Shown here: piece by piece, positions 13,868-22,147 of the stretch
How the letters are laid out: each line of letters starts with the position of its first letter
How positions within the stretch are numbered: position 1 is the stretch's first letter
Source of the DNA: Alitiscatomonas aceti
GTDB lineage: Bacteria; Bacillota; Clostridia; Lachnospirales; Lachnospiraceae
DNA length: 25,022 nucleotides
NCBI RefSeq assembly: GCF_025567195.1
Contig: NZ_JAOQJF010000040.1
Location: 1-25,022, forward strand
Direction: 5' to 3'
Notes under the pieces: model-generated
Databases searched by the model: none
What the model saw: the letters and a program-made list of their open reading frames with translations, nothing else
What the model was told of the DNA's origin: nothing
Position numbers and translations under genes: made by a program

Positions 13868-15001
13868 TTATTTATCTTTTTCCGTCCCCCTTTCATCTAA
13901 AATATCTGCAATTCTCTTACATGCAAAACCATCTCCATAGGGATTACTGGCCTTGCTCATGCGTTCATACTCATCTTTGTCTTCCAACAGTTGCTTAAAT
14001 GCATAATAAATTGTCTCTTCTTCCGTTCCCACAAGCTTCAATGTTCCTGCTGCGATTCCTTCTGGACGCTCTGTGGTATCTCGCATCACAAGTACCGGTT
14101 TTCCAAAAGATGGAGCTTCTTCCTGAATTCCACCGGAATCTGTCAAAATCATATAGGAATGAGCAAGGAAATTATGAAAGTCAAGTACGTCAATGGGTTC
14201 AATGATACGGATCCGCTCATCCCCACCCAAAATTGCATTGGCCGTTTCACGTACCACTGGATTCATATGGATCGGATAAATGGCTTTTACGTCTGGATGT
14301 TCATCGCAGACCCTGCGAATGGCCCGGAACATATGCTTCATCGGCTCACCAAGATTTTCCCGACGATGAGCTGTGATCATAATAAGTCTGCTTCCTTCTG
14401 CCCAATCAAGCTGCTCATGTCGATAATCATTACGAACTGTGGTTTTCAATGCATCGATTGCCGTATTTCCCGTTACATAAATAGATTCCGGCTTTTTTCC
14501 CTCTTGAATCAAATTTTGTCTCGACAATTCTGTCGGGGCAAAATTATAAGATGCTATAATACTAACCGCCTGACGGTTAAATTCTTCCGGATAAGGAGAA
14601 TAGATATTATAGGTTCGTAGTCCCGCTTCTACATGCCCCACCGGAATCTGCAAATAAAAACAAGTCAATGCTGTGACAAACGTCGTGGAAGTATCTCCAT
14701 GAACAAGTACAACATCTGGCTTTTCAATTTCTAAAACTTCTTTAAATCGGTTCAAAATATTCGTTGTCACATCAAACAGCGTCTGACGTTCCTTCATAAT
14801 GGACAAATCATAATCCGGTATCACCTGGAAGGTTTCTAATACCTGATCCAACATCTGGCGATGTTGTCCGGTAACACAAACAACTGTTTGAAGATTTTCT
14901 CTCGTTTTTAGTTCATTCACCAATGGGCACATTTTAATCGCTTCGGGGCGAGTGCCAAAGACCAACATAACTTTTCTCTTATCATGTTCTTTACGTTCCA
15001 T
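13868..15001 (-). CDS. wecB: UDP-N-acetylglucosamine 2-epimerase (non-hydrolysing)
   Basis: A full-length (377-residue) WecB/MnaA-type enzyme that interconverts UDP-GlcNAc and UDP-ManNAc in the cytoplasm. It contains VFGTRPEAIKM near the N-terminus, VHGDTSTTF (conserved Asp), GHVEAGLRT and PEEFNR, ITAHRRENLG, and TDSGGIQEEAPSFGKPVLVM followed by ERPEG. These are all the catalytic and UDP-binding elements missing from the capG chimera at 10019. It supplies ManNAc, or an onward sugar, for the repeat unit. No WecC-type ManNAc dehydrogenase is evident, since the dehydrogenase at 20921 looks specific for UDP-glucose. The start is ATG 15001 with GGAG upstream; GTG 15004 directly before it is an alternative. 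Twelve bases separate it from the neighbouring GT gene upstream and eleven from wzx, so it is in one operon. Confidence 0.9.
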   Translation of the reverse strand: MERKEHDKRKVMLVFGTRPEAIKMCPLVNELKTRENLQTVVCVTGQHRQMLDQVLETFQVIPDYDLSIMKERQTLFDVTTNILNRFKEVLEIEKPDVVLVHGDTSTTFVTALTCFYLQIPVGHVEAGLRTYNIYSPYPEEFNRQAVSIIASYNFAPTELSRQNLIQEGKKPESIYVTGNTAIDALKTTVRNDYRHEQLDWAEGSRLIMITAHRRENLGEPMKHMFRAIRRVCDEHPDVKAIYPIHMNPVVRETANAILGGDERIRIIEPIDVLDFHNFLAHSYMILTDSGGIQEEAPSFGKPVLVMRDTTERPEGIAAGTLKLVGTEEETIYYAFKQLLEDKDEYERMSKASNPYGDGFACKRIADILDERGTEKDK

Positions 15002-15013
15002 CACATTTCTCCA

Positions 15014-16207
15014 CTACCGACTTTTTAAACTATTTTCATAATATTCCATACAAATCAATGCCTTCCAAATATCATACCTGGCATTTTGAAATGAATAAAT
15101 GTACATTATTTCTATCTGGGTAAGTTCCTTCTCGTAACCTTTCGGCATTTTATCTATAAGCCTATGAAGAGTGTAAGATGCTAATTGAAATGCAACCAAA
15201 TGATATCTTTTATTAAGTCTACAAAAAGTCATCATCCCCATTTCTCTAAGAGTTACCTTTAAAATATTGGCATCAACTTTCATATTCTCATGATACATAA
15301 ATTCCAATGTAGCATATGCCAAAAATACCTGATCTAATTGTCTGGGTAAAGCAATATTCCGTCCATACTCTTTCGTTAACGAATTTACATTATCTTGCCT
15401 ATAATTATACAACGGCAACCCTACATACGCCCCAACTCGAACTTCATGGAAAATAAGATGTGCCATCATCATATCTTCATGTTTATATCCTTCTGGAAAA
15501 CGAACAGACACCCACATTTTTCTTTTAAAAACACTCCCCCAAGGAAATGCCAAATATAACATATCCTCTCCCAAGCCATTCTGATATTCTTTCTTTATAT
15601 TGTCATACCGATGCTCAACCGTCTTCTTCCCGTCAGAATACACTTTATAAAAATTACACTTTACCATATCTGCATCTGTTTCCAAAGCCCTGTCCATTAA
15701 GAGTTGAATATATGTTGGCTCTAAGAAATCATCTGCATCCAAAAAAGTAATGTATTTTCCAGTTGCCTGCTCTAAACCAGCATTTCGAGCAGAAGATACG
15801 CCCCTATTTTTTTGATGGATCACTTTAATTATATCGTTCTTCAAAGCATATCCATCGCAAATTATACCGCATTTATCCGGACTTCCATCATCCACTAAAA
15901 TAACCTCATAACTATAATTGGTTGCCTGTCTCAAAACGGAGCAAATGCATTCATCTAAATAATCCTCTACTTTATATACCGGTATAATAATAGATAAATC
16001 TACAAAAGAATCAACCACAAGCTTTTTGGACGAATAATCATACGGAAATTTATAATCATATCCCGCATCAGCAGCTTTTTTGATAATATCTTCAATATTT
16101 AACGATTTGCGTTTTCCCCCCCGTTTTTCTAACATGTAAACAACCTTCACATATCGTCTTAATCCCCACACAATTAATTTCTTTACTTGTTGTTTTATAA
16201 CTTTCAT
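15014..16207 (-). CDS. Glycosyltransferase family 2 with N-terminal extension
   Basis: A 397-residue transferase starting at ATG 16207 (GGGGGAAG upstream). A basic, helical N-terminal extension of about 65 residues precedes the GT-A domain. That domain carries LSIIIPVYKVEDYLDECI, the nucleotide-binding VILVDDGSPDKCG, and the metal-binding FLDADDFLEP. The C-terminal ~200 residues are helical and probably contact acceptor lipid or membrane. Donor and acceptor cannot be told from sequence. Between extension and catalytic domain the coding strand has a run of seven G (16116-16122, encoding RGG) that is in frame now; loss or gain of one G would stop the protein before the GT domain. It lies directly upstream of wecB and 39 bp downstream of the recovered end (16247) of the preceding GT gene. 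Confidence 0.85.
   Translation of the reverse strand: MKVIKQQVKKLIVWGLRRYVKVVYMLEKRGGKRKSLNIEDIIKKAADAGYDYKFPYDYSSKKLVVDSFVDLSIIIPVYKVEDYLDECICSVLRQATNYSYEVILVDDGSPDKCGIICDGYALKNDIIKVIHQKNRGVSSARNAGLEQATGKYITFLDADDFLEPTYIQLLMDRALETDADMVKCNFYKVYSDGKKTVEHRYDNIKKEYQNGLGEDMLYLAFPWGSVFKRKMWVSVRFPEGYKHEDMMMAHLIFHEVRVGAYVGLPLYNYRQDNVNSLTKEYGRNIALPRQLDQVFLAYATLEFMYHENMKVDANILKVTLREMGMMTFCRLNKRYHLVAFQLASYTLHRLIDKMPKGYEKELTQIEIMYIYSFQNARYDIWKALICMEYYENSLKSR
16116..16122 (-). repeat. G7 run, in frame
   Basis: Coding-strand run of seven G in the linker before the GT domain of the 15014-16207 gene. It is currently in frame. In AT-rich DNA such a run is unexpected, and it is a candidate slippage site. Confidence 0.6.
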
Positions 16208-16246
16208 TCTTCCCCCGCACAATAGAACATTCGTAAAATCGATACA

Positions 16247-16381
16247 TTATTTTGTCCAAACCAATAAAAGTTTAATCAGTCTTTTCATGTTCCGAACAAA
16301 ACCAAATCTATATATGTTATATAAAAAATGCTTTAAATTTTGTCTTATTTCGTTCTTTAAGTTGTTTTTCTGTTGATTATT
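16247..16381 (-). other. Out-of-frame C-terminal tail of the upstream GT gene
   Basis: Read in the frame that follows a G9 (or G6) version of the run at 16382-16389, this stretch continues the transferase for 44 more residues, beginning NNQQKNNLKNEIRQ and ending RLIKLLLVWTK. It is basic and partly hydrophobic, as expected for a membrane-associated GT tail. In the sequence as given it is out of frame. Confidence 0.6.
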
Positions 16382-17202
16382 CCCCCCCCACACCACAAAG
16401 AATCTATTGCAAGAATCACAATCTTCATTTTTGCAATTCTCAAACACTTTTTATTAAGATTACACTCCTGCATAATCTTCTTCAATGCAGTAATATATTT
16501 TAACTCTCCATTTTCATCATATAATTTGTCTAATTGATGCGTTACACTTCTATCATTCAACATATAGCAATAAAGAGGTTCCTGAACATATGCCAATTCT
16601 GCATCTTGTATATTTGATAAAAGCTTTATATTATAATGAGTATCTTCACAGTAAGATAGCATTGTATCAAAGGATATTTTTTGAGCCACATCTGCCCGGT
16701 AATACCTATTCCACACACTTCCCATCGTACTATTGTCACCTAGGGTTCGCATAATAGTATCTTCTATTGTCAGCCGTTCTTTTTTCAACCCTTTATACTC
16801 TTTTTGTATACCGCTTTGGTTCTCTCTCCCTACATAAAAAGCGCTCAAAACGCCAATAATATCGGGGTTATCTAAAAAAGCCGAAAGGACTTTTTGCATT
16901 GAATTCGGTTCTAAAAAATCATCCGCATCACAAAAACCAATAATATCCCCTGTTGCCATTAATAATCCTAAATTACGGGCTGCAGAAACACCTATCTTCG
17001 GACTCACTGCAAATTTTACGCATTCATATGCTTCAACATATTTTTGACAGATTTCTTTCGAATCGTCACTTGATCCATTTTCAATCAAAATGCACTCAAA
17101 ATTTTTATATGGCTGATCTACTATGCTTTTTATACACCTATCTATTGTTGTCGCAGAGTTATGAACGGGAACAATCACAGATATTTTCAATGAACAAGGC
17201 AT
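16357..17202 (-). CDS. Glycosyltransferase family 2, tail lost at a G8 run
   Basis: A 281-residue GT2 protein as read. The GT-A domain is complete: ISVIVPVHNSATTIDRCI at the N-terminus, ECILIENGSSDDS, ISAARNLG-like VSAARNLGLLMATGD, and the metal-binding FCDADDFLEP near residue 96. The C-terminal part includes SYCEDTHYNIKLLS and a helical end. At 16382-16389 the coding strand has eight G. In this state the protein ends a few residues later (GIINRKTT). With nine it would run 44 residues further to 16247, and with seven it would stop at once. The catalytic domain is unaffected, so the product may still work but lack its basic tail. The donor sugar is unknown. The ATG at 17202 has a weak GAGAG site. 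It is 19 bp downstream of the GT32-type gene, in the same operon. Confidence 0.75.
   Translation of the reverse strand: MPCSLKISVIVPVHNSATTIDRCIKSIVDQPYKNFECILIENGSSDDSKEICQKYVEAYECVKFAVSPKIGVSAARNLGLLMATGDIIGFCDADDFLEPNSMQKVLSAFLDNPDIIGVLSAFYVGRENQSGIQKEYKGLKKERLTIEDTIMRTLGDNSTMGSVWNRYYRADVAQKISFDTMLSYCEDTHYNIKLLSNIQDAELAYVQEPLYCYMLNDRSVTHQLDKLYDENGELKYITALKKIMQECNLNKKCLRIAKMKIVILAIDSLWCGGGIINRKTT
16382..16389 (-). repeat. G8 run at a frame break
   Basis: Eight G on the coding strand near the 3' end of the GT2 gene. G9 or G6 restores a full-length C-terminus, G8 gives a short alternative end, and G7 an immediate stop. Confidence 0.7.
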
Positions 17203-17221
17203 ACAGACATACTCTCTCTTT

Positions 17222-17947
17222 TTAACAATATTTTCGAAACGCTCTTTTCATTTTAACAAGCAACTGGCTTATATTCGGCCCAAGCTTATTCAAAATCATA
17301 TATTTATATTTTATTTTTTTCGGAATCCAAGAGCCATCAAAATGATGAATCGTATAAGTATTCGACGTTAAATGCAGCTTTTTCGTAACTGGATCTTTGG
17401 GACAAAAATAGTCACTGGGAAACAATGTAAAATCTGCTACCGTTTGCTTGGTATTATTTTGTACCAAGCCATATTTTAATAAGGTATTTGTGATTCTCGT
17501 TACATTTGTCGTTAAATCAAAGCTCCCGTCCGCTTTCACAAAGTGATCATTTTCATAATCATTCAGTAACTCCTGAAATAACGGATGACCAGCCCGACAG
17601 GCCATGAGGCCTGTCGAGATTTGAGTTTCGGACTCAAATCCCGACACACCATTATAGGATAAAATTGGATCCAATGTTTTCAAAACTTCAACATCTGTAT
17701 CCATATAAATTCCACCATAATGACACAATACATACAGACGTACAACATCTGTAATAAACGCCCATTTTTGCGCCTGATACGCTTCCTGAACATAGGCATT
17801 AAAATTCAAATCAAAATTCGTTTCATTCCATTCTATGATTTCATAATCCGGGCAATATTCTTTCCAACTGGCAATACATTTCTGTGCAAGCGGCGGAAGC
17901 GGATTGCCTCCAAACCAGCAATAATGAATAACTTTAGGTATACTCAA
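17222..17947 (-). CDS. Glycosyltransferase with DXD sugar-binding motif (GT32-like)
   Basis: A 241-residue retaining-type sugar transferase of the Gly_transf_sug / GT32 group common in capsule loci. The N-terminus KVIHYCWFGGNPLPP is diagnostic, and the metal/nucleotide-binding DXD is in HYGGIYMDTDVEVLKTL (about residues 75-91). Later come GFESETQISTG and GHPLFQELL. The length is normal and the frame intact. The start appears to be a TTG (17947) with AGGTGAG upstream; no in-frame ATG is better placed. The gene carries two adjacent perfect 9-base hairpins in its coding sequence (17595-17640). It lies 7 bp after the preceding GT gene and 19 bp before the next, so it is co-transcribed and translated within the capsule operon. 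Donor and linkage are unknown. Confidence 0.85.
   Translation of the reverse strand: MSIPKVIHYCWFGGNPLPPLAQKCIASWKEYCPDYEIIEWNETNFDLNFNAYVQEAYQAQKWAFITDVVRLYVLCHYGGIYMDTDVEVLKTLDPILSYNGVSGFESETQISTGLMACRAGHPLFQELLNDYENDHFVKADGSFDLTTNVTRITNTLLKYGLVQNNTKQTVADFTLFPSDYFCPKDPVTKKLHLTSNTYTIHHFDGSWIPKKIKYKYMILNKLGPNISQLLVKMKRAFRKYC
17595..17640. repeat. Two adjacent perfect hairpins inside the GT32-like gene
   Basis: CGACAGGCC (17595-17603) pairs with GGCCTGTCG (17608-17616), loop of 4. One base later, GATTTGAGT (17618-17626) pairs with ACTCAAATC (17632-17640), loop of 5. Both 9-base stems are perfect and lie in coding sequence. Confidence 0.7.
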
Positions 17948-17954
17948 TCTTTTC

Positions 17955-18923
17955 TCACCTCACAAACAATAATTTATATACAGAACGCACTATTTCTGAA
18001 CTAAGTGCATTCATACACGCAAACCCCTTTGTTTTCAAAGAATTTCGTGAAAAACATAAAAATGAAAATAAATGCTTACGAATCATATTACATATGTATT
18101 GCTCCGTAATTTCGTCATAATAATCCGCCTGTACCATTTTTTCCATACAGCGACAACAACTATATACAATACTCCCCTCTGCAATTTTGCTTAATTGTAA
18201 ATCATATGATTTCATAAACTCATACCGTTGCAGAGATGCTTCTATGCTATCCAAATGCTTTAGTGAAAAACTTTGATGTATGATACTGGATGCAACCTGT
18301 CGATACCAATAAAAAGAACGGTTCAACAAAACCGTTCTTCTTGATAGTGCAACCAATTGATATGTTGTAAAAACATCTTCATGATATTTTCCAACCGGAT
18401 AACGAATACTCTCAAATAATTTTCTGGAGTACAACTTTCCCCATGCTGTAGTCGTGTAATTTTTATTTTTAAAAAACTGAACCATTTGCTCTTTAAACTC
18501 AAATATAGCTAGTTGAGAATTTTTCTCTTCCGACAATTTTTGTCCGCTCTCATCACAGTAAACCGTTCCACAAGCAACAATATCTGTCATATCATCCAAC
18601 TGCTCAACCATTAATTCTATCATACAAATATCAATAAAATCATCGCTATCAATAAAGGTAATATATTCTCCTGTTACCAAATCAATACCTGAATTTCTCG
18701 CTCCAGAAAGGCCTTGGTTTTCTTGATGAATAACTCGAATCCGATTATCTTTTAAGGCATATTGATCACAAATAGTTCCACACTGATCCGGTGAACCGTC
18801 GTCAACTAAAATAATTTCTAGATTCTGATATGTCTGTGACAAAACAGACTCTAGGCAAGTACCTAAATATGGTTCAACTTTATATACCGGAACAATTATA
18901 GATATTTTAGGTTGTATCTGCAT
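17955..18923 (-). CDS. Glycosyltransferase family 2
   Basis: A 322-residue inverting GT-A transferase. ISIIVPVYKVEPYLGTCLES opens the domain, IILVDDGSPDQCGTICD binds nucleotide, and TFIDSDDFIDICM near residue 95 is the metal site. LVALSRRTVLL and WYRQVASSI follow in the helical C-terminal part, which ends in a hydrophobic/basic tail suited to membrane association. The ATG at 18923 overlaps the end of the wzy-like gene by 17 bases, with GGAGG about 14 bases upstream, so translation is probably coupled. The middle of the coding sequence includes a perfect 10-base hairpin followed by T-rich sequence (18314-18339). It is similar in plan to the transferase at 15014 (same VDDGSPDxCG box). Sugar specificity cannot be read from the sequence. 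Confidence 0.88.
   Translation of the reverse strand: MQIQPKISIIVPVYKVEPYLGTCLESVLSQTYQNLEIILVDDGSPDQCGTICDQYALKDNRIRVIHQENQGLSGARNSGIDLVTGEYITFIDSDDFIDICMIELMVEQLDDMTDIVACGTVYCDESGQKLSEEKNSQLAIFEFKEQMVQFFKNKNYTTTAWGKLYSRKLFESIRYPVGKYHEDVFTTYQLVALSRRTVLLNRSFYWYRQVASSIIHQSFSLKHLDSIEASLQRYEFMKSYDLQLSKIAEGSIVYSCCRCMEKMVQADYYDEITEQYICNMIRKHLFSFLCFSRNSLKTKGFACMNALSSEIVRSVYKLLFVR
18314..18339 (-). terminator. Terminator-like hairpin within a glycosyltransferase gene
   Basis: On the minus strand AAGAACGGTT pairs perfectly with AACCGTTCTT across a 6-base loop, and the second arm runs into TTTAT. The form is that of an intrinsic terminator with a modest-GC stem, but it is inside an open reading frame. 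Active translation would normally suppress it. Confidence 0.35.
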
Positions 18924-20088
18924 ATTTACAATTCAACCTCCGCTCTTCATAACAACTAATTTGAAGATGACTTAAGAATAGTACAATAAAAATGCTATCC
19001 CACCCAGGCGCTTCTGCCACCATCACAATGAGTAACGAAAAAATAATAGTCAATGTCAAAGAAGCATCTACATTTGACATAAACCTATTTAATTTTTTTA
19101 CTCCGTACGTAATTAAAAATATCAACAACAATAATGAAACCAAGCCACTTTCATATAACATTTGAATATACTGATTGTGTCCAGAATACCACGCATCGAT
19201 ATCAGGTGCATCAATTCGATCTGCTATTACATGAAATACATTACTAGTTACAGCAATTCCATATCCCCAAAATGGAGATTGTTTAATTAGTTCTAGCGCA
19301 GTATCCCAAATATATGTTCTCGAAGTCAAAGTAATATTTTTATGCAAAATGGTTTCTATAAAAAAAGCAAAATGCTCATGAATTCTAAAAATCACAATCC
19401 CCATATTTAGCAAGGGATACAGCACCAAAACAGCTACACTCAATATTTTTCTTAAACATTTTCTTTCAAAACCAACAATGGCAAGCAAAACAAAAAATGT
19501 TATAGCTAACAAATTACTACTTGATTCTCCATATAATATGCATATAATTGACATTCCCAGATACAGTTTATAGCGTATATCGTGTACACCATAATAAAAG
19601 CAGATGGAAAGCAATCCTATTGCAAAAACAATGTACATTTGATTTCGGCCAGAAAGAAAATATATATACTCTCCCCAATATAATTCCGATAATGGTAACA
19701 GCATAAATTCCACAAGCGTCAACACGAAACATACATTTGCAATTGCTTTCATTAAAATTCGTGCACATCCACATTTTATTTGAATTTCTATAAACATTAA
19801 AAAACTTACAAGTGGATAAATCCGTTGAATAATACTATAATAATTACCACTCCCTAATATAGTAGCAATAAACAAAACAACGGTATATATAAAAACCCAA
19901 ATAATACTTAGTGATATTTTTTTATAATGGAAAACATATAGAAAACAAACGGTAAGTGCGACAAATTGAGAACTACGTGCATATACTAATTTCAATAATG
20001 CAAATTGATCAAATATCGCATAATTAAATATACGTGTCAAAAGCAAAAACACAAAGCTGCATATTATTAGTTTTTTATGTATTTTCAA
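18907..20088 (-). CDS. wzy: Wzy-like polysaccharide polymerase / O-antigen ligase family
   Basis: A 393-residue integral membrane protein with about 10-12 hydrophobic segments. It has a larger extracytoplasmic loop around residues 265-310 that contains SPFWGYGIAVTS and WYSGHNQYIQMLYESGL. The GHNxYxxxLxExG pattern in a periplasmic-type loop is typical of Wzy polymerases and WaaL-like ligases. In a Wzx/Wzy cluster it would join repeat units on the outer face of the membrane. It is the only such protein in the window. The best start is TTG 20088, since no upstream ATG is in frame; the ribosome binding site is poor, which is unusual among the neighbours. It follows the 20154 GT gene after 65 bp and overlaps the next gene by 17 bp. 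Confidence 0.8.
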   Translation of the reverse strand: MKIHKKLIICSFVFLLLTRIFNYAIFDQFALLKLVYARSSQFVALTVCFLYVFHYKKISLSIIWVFIYTVVLFIATILGSGNYYSIIQRIYPLVSFLMFIEIQIKCGCARILMKAIANVCFVLTLVEFMLLPLSELYWGEYIYFLSGRNQMYIVFAIGLLSICFYYGVHDIRYKLYLGMSIICILYGESSSNLLAITFFVLLAIVGFERKCLRKILSVAVLVLYPLLNMGIVIFRIHEHFAFFIETILHKNITLTSRTYIWDTALELIKQSPFWGYGIAVTSNVFHVIADRIDAPDIDAWYSGHNQYIQMLYESGLVSLLLLIFLITYGVKKLNRFMSNVDASLTLTIIFSLLIVMVAEAPGWDSIFIVLFLSHLQISCYEERRLNCKYADTT

Positions 20089-20153
20089 ACTTTTAATTTT
20101 ATTTCACCCGCCTCTTATTATATTAATAATCAACATACTTTGTTACTTATTAA

Positions 20154-20900
20154 CTACTTTTCCACCATCATGTGATATGCTGTCCACCATCTCACATCAT
20201 ATGTTTTTCTATGCCTTATCGCATCCTGCAAACATAAAATTTTATACCATCTCCTGCTCATTGTTTTATACAAAATACCTTGATCAATCAAATATTTTTC
20301 TCCGTATCCAATATTCCAACTTGATTTCCGTTCTTCCGTCAATGATGCAATAAAATCCGGAACCGCATAAATTTTCAAGCCTTTTTTCAAGCATTCTGCT
20401 AAAAACAAATTATCTTCTCCATGACAATGTTCTGTTCCGCCTCCAAAGCATTGGTTAAAATATATTCCGTTCTCCCGAATACTTTTAAGTTTTACTGCCA
20501 CTCGTGCAGTTCCATAACGCAAAAAATTAAAATATCCAACTTTCATAGGTTTCTTTATCACATATCTAGTTGGATTCTTCTCAAACAAATTAAAAATAAT
20601 CACATCTGCATTAGGGTAATGCAGAAACGCATTTTCTACATAGTCATTCATATAGACCATATCATCATCTGAAAATAAACAAATATCTCCATCTGCTCGC
20701 ATCAATGTATTATTTCTATTTAACCCAACACCTTTCTCATTAAAATTAAGATATGTAGCTGCCTTTCCGTTATATTCAAAATGTTCCACTGAATCATACC
20801 CACATTGATTCCCTACGATCACATCTGAGCGAATATTTAACTTTTTCAGTAAGTTATGATCCTTCTGGTTCATTGCTGCTACTAATATCTGAATTCGCAA
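20154..20900 (-). CDS. GT-A type glycosyltransferase
   Basis: A 248-residue transferase-like protein. The sequence RIQILVAAMNQKDHNLLKKL opens a Rossmann-type fold. NEKGVGLNRNNTLMRADGD and ICLFSDDDMVY near residue 75 give the nucleotide and metal-binding acidic cluster of GT-A enzymes. GGTEHCHGEDNLFLAECLKKG is the region corresponding to the catalytic-base loop (ED). It is shorter and more divergent than the other GT2 genes and falls in a group seen in Firmicutes capsule loci. The start is TTG 20900 with a strong GGAGGGG about 8 bases upstream. It lies 20 bp downstream of the dehydrogenase gene. Which sugar it transfers is unknown. Confidence 0.75.
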   Translation of the reverse strand: MRIQILVAAMNQKDHNLLKKLNIRSDVIVGNQCGYDSVEHFEYNGKAATYLNFNEKGVGLNRNNTLMRADGDICLFSDDDMVYMNDYVENAFLHYPNADVIIFNLFEKNPTRYVIKKPMKVGYFNFLRYGTARVAVKLKSIRENGIYFNQCFGGGTEHCHGEDNLFLAECLKKGLKIYAVPDFIASLTEERKSSWNIGYGEKYLIDQGILYKTMSRRWYKILCLQDAIRHRKTYDVRWWTAYHMMVEK

Positions 20901-20920
20901 AATTCTTTCCCCTCCGAATT

Positions 20921-22147
20921 TTAATCTCTCTGAAACAAATCCCGTGTATAAACCTTATCTTTTACATCATCCAAACTTTTTTCATACCGATTGGCTATGA
21001 TCGCATCCGCCTGTTTCTTAAATAACTCCAAATCATTCTCTACCCGATTTCCATAAAATAGACTTCCGCCCTCCAGCGTAGGCTCATAAATTACGACCGA
21101 AGCTCCCTCCGCCTTAATTCGTCTCATCACTCCCTGAATGGAACTCTGACGAAAATTATCAGAATTCGACTTCATTGTCAAACGATACACACCAATCACA
21201 GGTTGTTTCTGATTCTGAATATCCTCTTGAAAACAATGATATCCTGCTTTTTTCAGCACCTGTTCCGCAATGAAGTCCTTTCTGGTTCGATTACTCTCCA
21301 CAATGGCCTCGATTAAGTTCTCCGGCACATCTTCATAATTAGCCAGTAACTGTTTCGTATCTTTAGGGAGACAATACCCTCCATATCCGAAACTGGGATT
21401 ATTGTAATGATTTCCGATTCTGGGATCCAAACACACACCATCAATGATCGCTTTTGTATCCAACCCTTTTAGCTCTGCATAGGTATCCAATTCATTAAAA
21501 TAAGACACTCGCAACGCTAAATAGGTATTCGCAAACAGCTTAACAGCCTCCGCCTCTGTAAATCCCATAAACAATGTATCAATCTGTTCTTTTTCTGCCC
21601 CCTCCTGTAAAAGCCCGGCAAATGTTTCCGCTACTTTTCGCAGTTTCTCATTGTTCAGATCCGTCCCGACAATAATCCTGGAAGGATACAGATTATCATA
21701 AAGAGCCTTGCTCTCTCTTAAAAACTCCGGACTGAATAAAATATGTTCCGTATTGAATTTCTTACGGACAGAAGTTGTATAACCTACTGGAATCGTAGAT
21801 TTAATCACCATCATGGCCTGTGGATTACATTCCAGCACCTGAGCAATTACCGTTTCTACCGCTGATGTATCAAAATAATTCTTTTCCGGATCATAATTCG
21901 TCGGTGTCGCTATAATAACAAAATCAGCAACCCGGTATGCCTCTTCCGCATCCAGAGTTGCTGTTAAATGTAATTTCTTTTCCGCCAGATATTTTTCAAT
22001 ATATTCATCCTGAATCGGTGATTCCCTTTGATTGATCATCTCTACCTTTTCAGGCACAATATCCACCGCTGTTACCTCATGGTTCTGAGACAATAAAATT
22101 GCAATGGATAAACCAACATATCCCGTTCCGGCTACTGCTATTTTCAT
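20921..22147 (-). CDS. ugd: UDP-glucose 6-dehydrogenase
   Basis: A 408-residue NAD-dependent dehydrogenase that oxidises UDP-glucose to UDP-glucuronate in two steps. It starts at ATG 22147 in MKIAVAGTGYVGLSIA, where the Rossmann GxGxxG sits at residues 7-12; a longer frame from 22198 adds only overlap with the GT gene. IIATPTNYD, VIKSTIPVGYT, FSPEFLRESKAL and the catalytic-cysteine motif GYGGYCLPKDTKQL (about residues 250-263) are all present. FSPEFLREG/S together with a length near 400 points to the short bacterial Ugd type, not the ManNAc dehydrogenases. The C-terminal UDP-binding domain, with GVYRLTMKSNSDNFR, is intact. The ATG overlaps the upstream GT stop as ATGA, so translation is coupled. 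It implies glucuronate, or a sugar made from it such as galacturonate or xylose, in the polymer. Confidence 0.92.
   Translation of the reverse strand: MKIAVAGTGYVGLSIAILLSQNHEVTAVDIVPEKVEMINQRESPIQDEYIEKYLAEKKLHLTATLDAEEAYRVADFVIIATPTNYDPEKNYFDTSAVETVIAQVLECNPQAMMVIKSTIPVGYTTSVRKKFNTEHILFSPEFLRESKALYDNLYPSRIIVGTDLNNEKLRKVAETFAGLLQEGAEKEQIDTLFMGFTEAEAVKLFANTYLALRVSYFNELDTYAELKGLDTKAIIDGVCLDPRIGNHYNNPSFGYGGYCLPKDTKQLLANYEDVPENLIEAIVESNRTRKDFIAEQVLKKAGYHCFQEDIQNQKQPVIGVYRLTMKSNSDNFRQSSIQGVMRRIKAEGASVVIYEPTLEGGSLFYGNRVENDLELFKKQADAIIANRYEKSLDDVKDKVYTRDLFQRD

Noticed and set aside
20271..20310. TTGATCAA palindrome within the 20154 GT gene
   Set aside because: Short AT-rich palindromes are expected by chance in this segment.
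20921..22147. UDP-ManNAc dehydrogenase (WecC) working with wecB
   Set aside because: FSPEFLRESKAL and the ~400-residue length fit short UDP-glucose dehydrogenases better; specificity still unproven.
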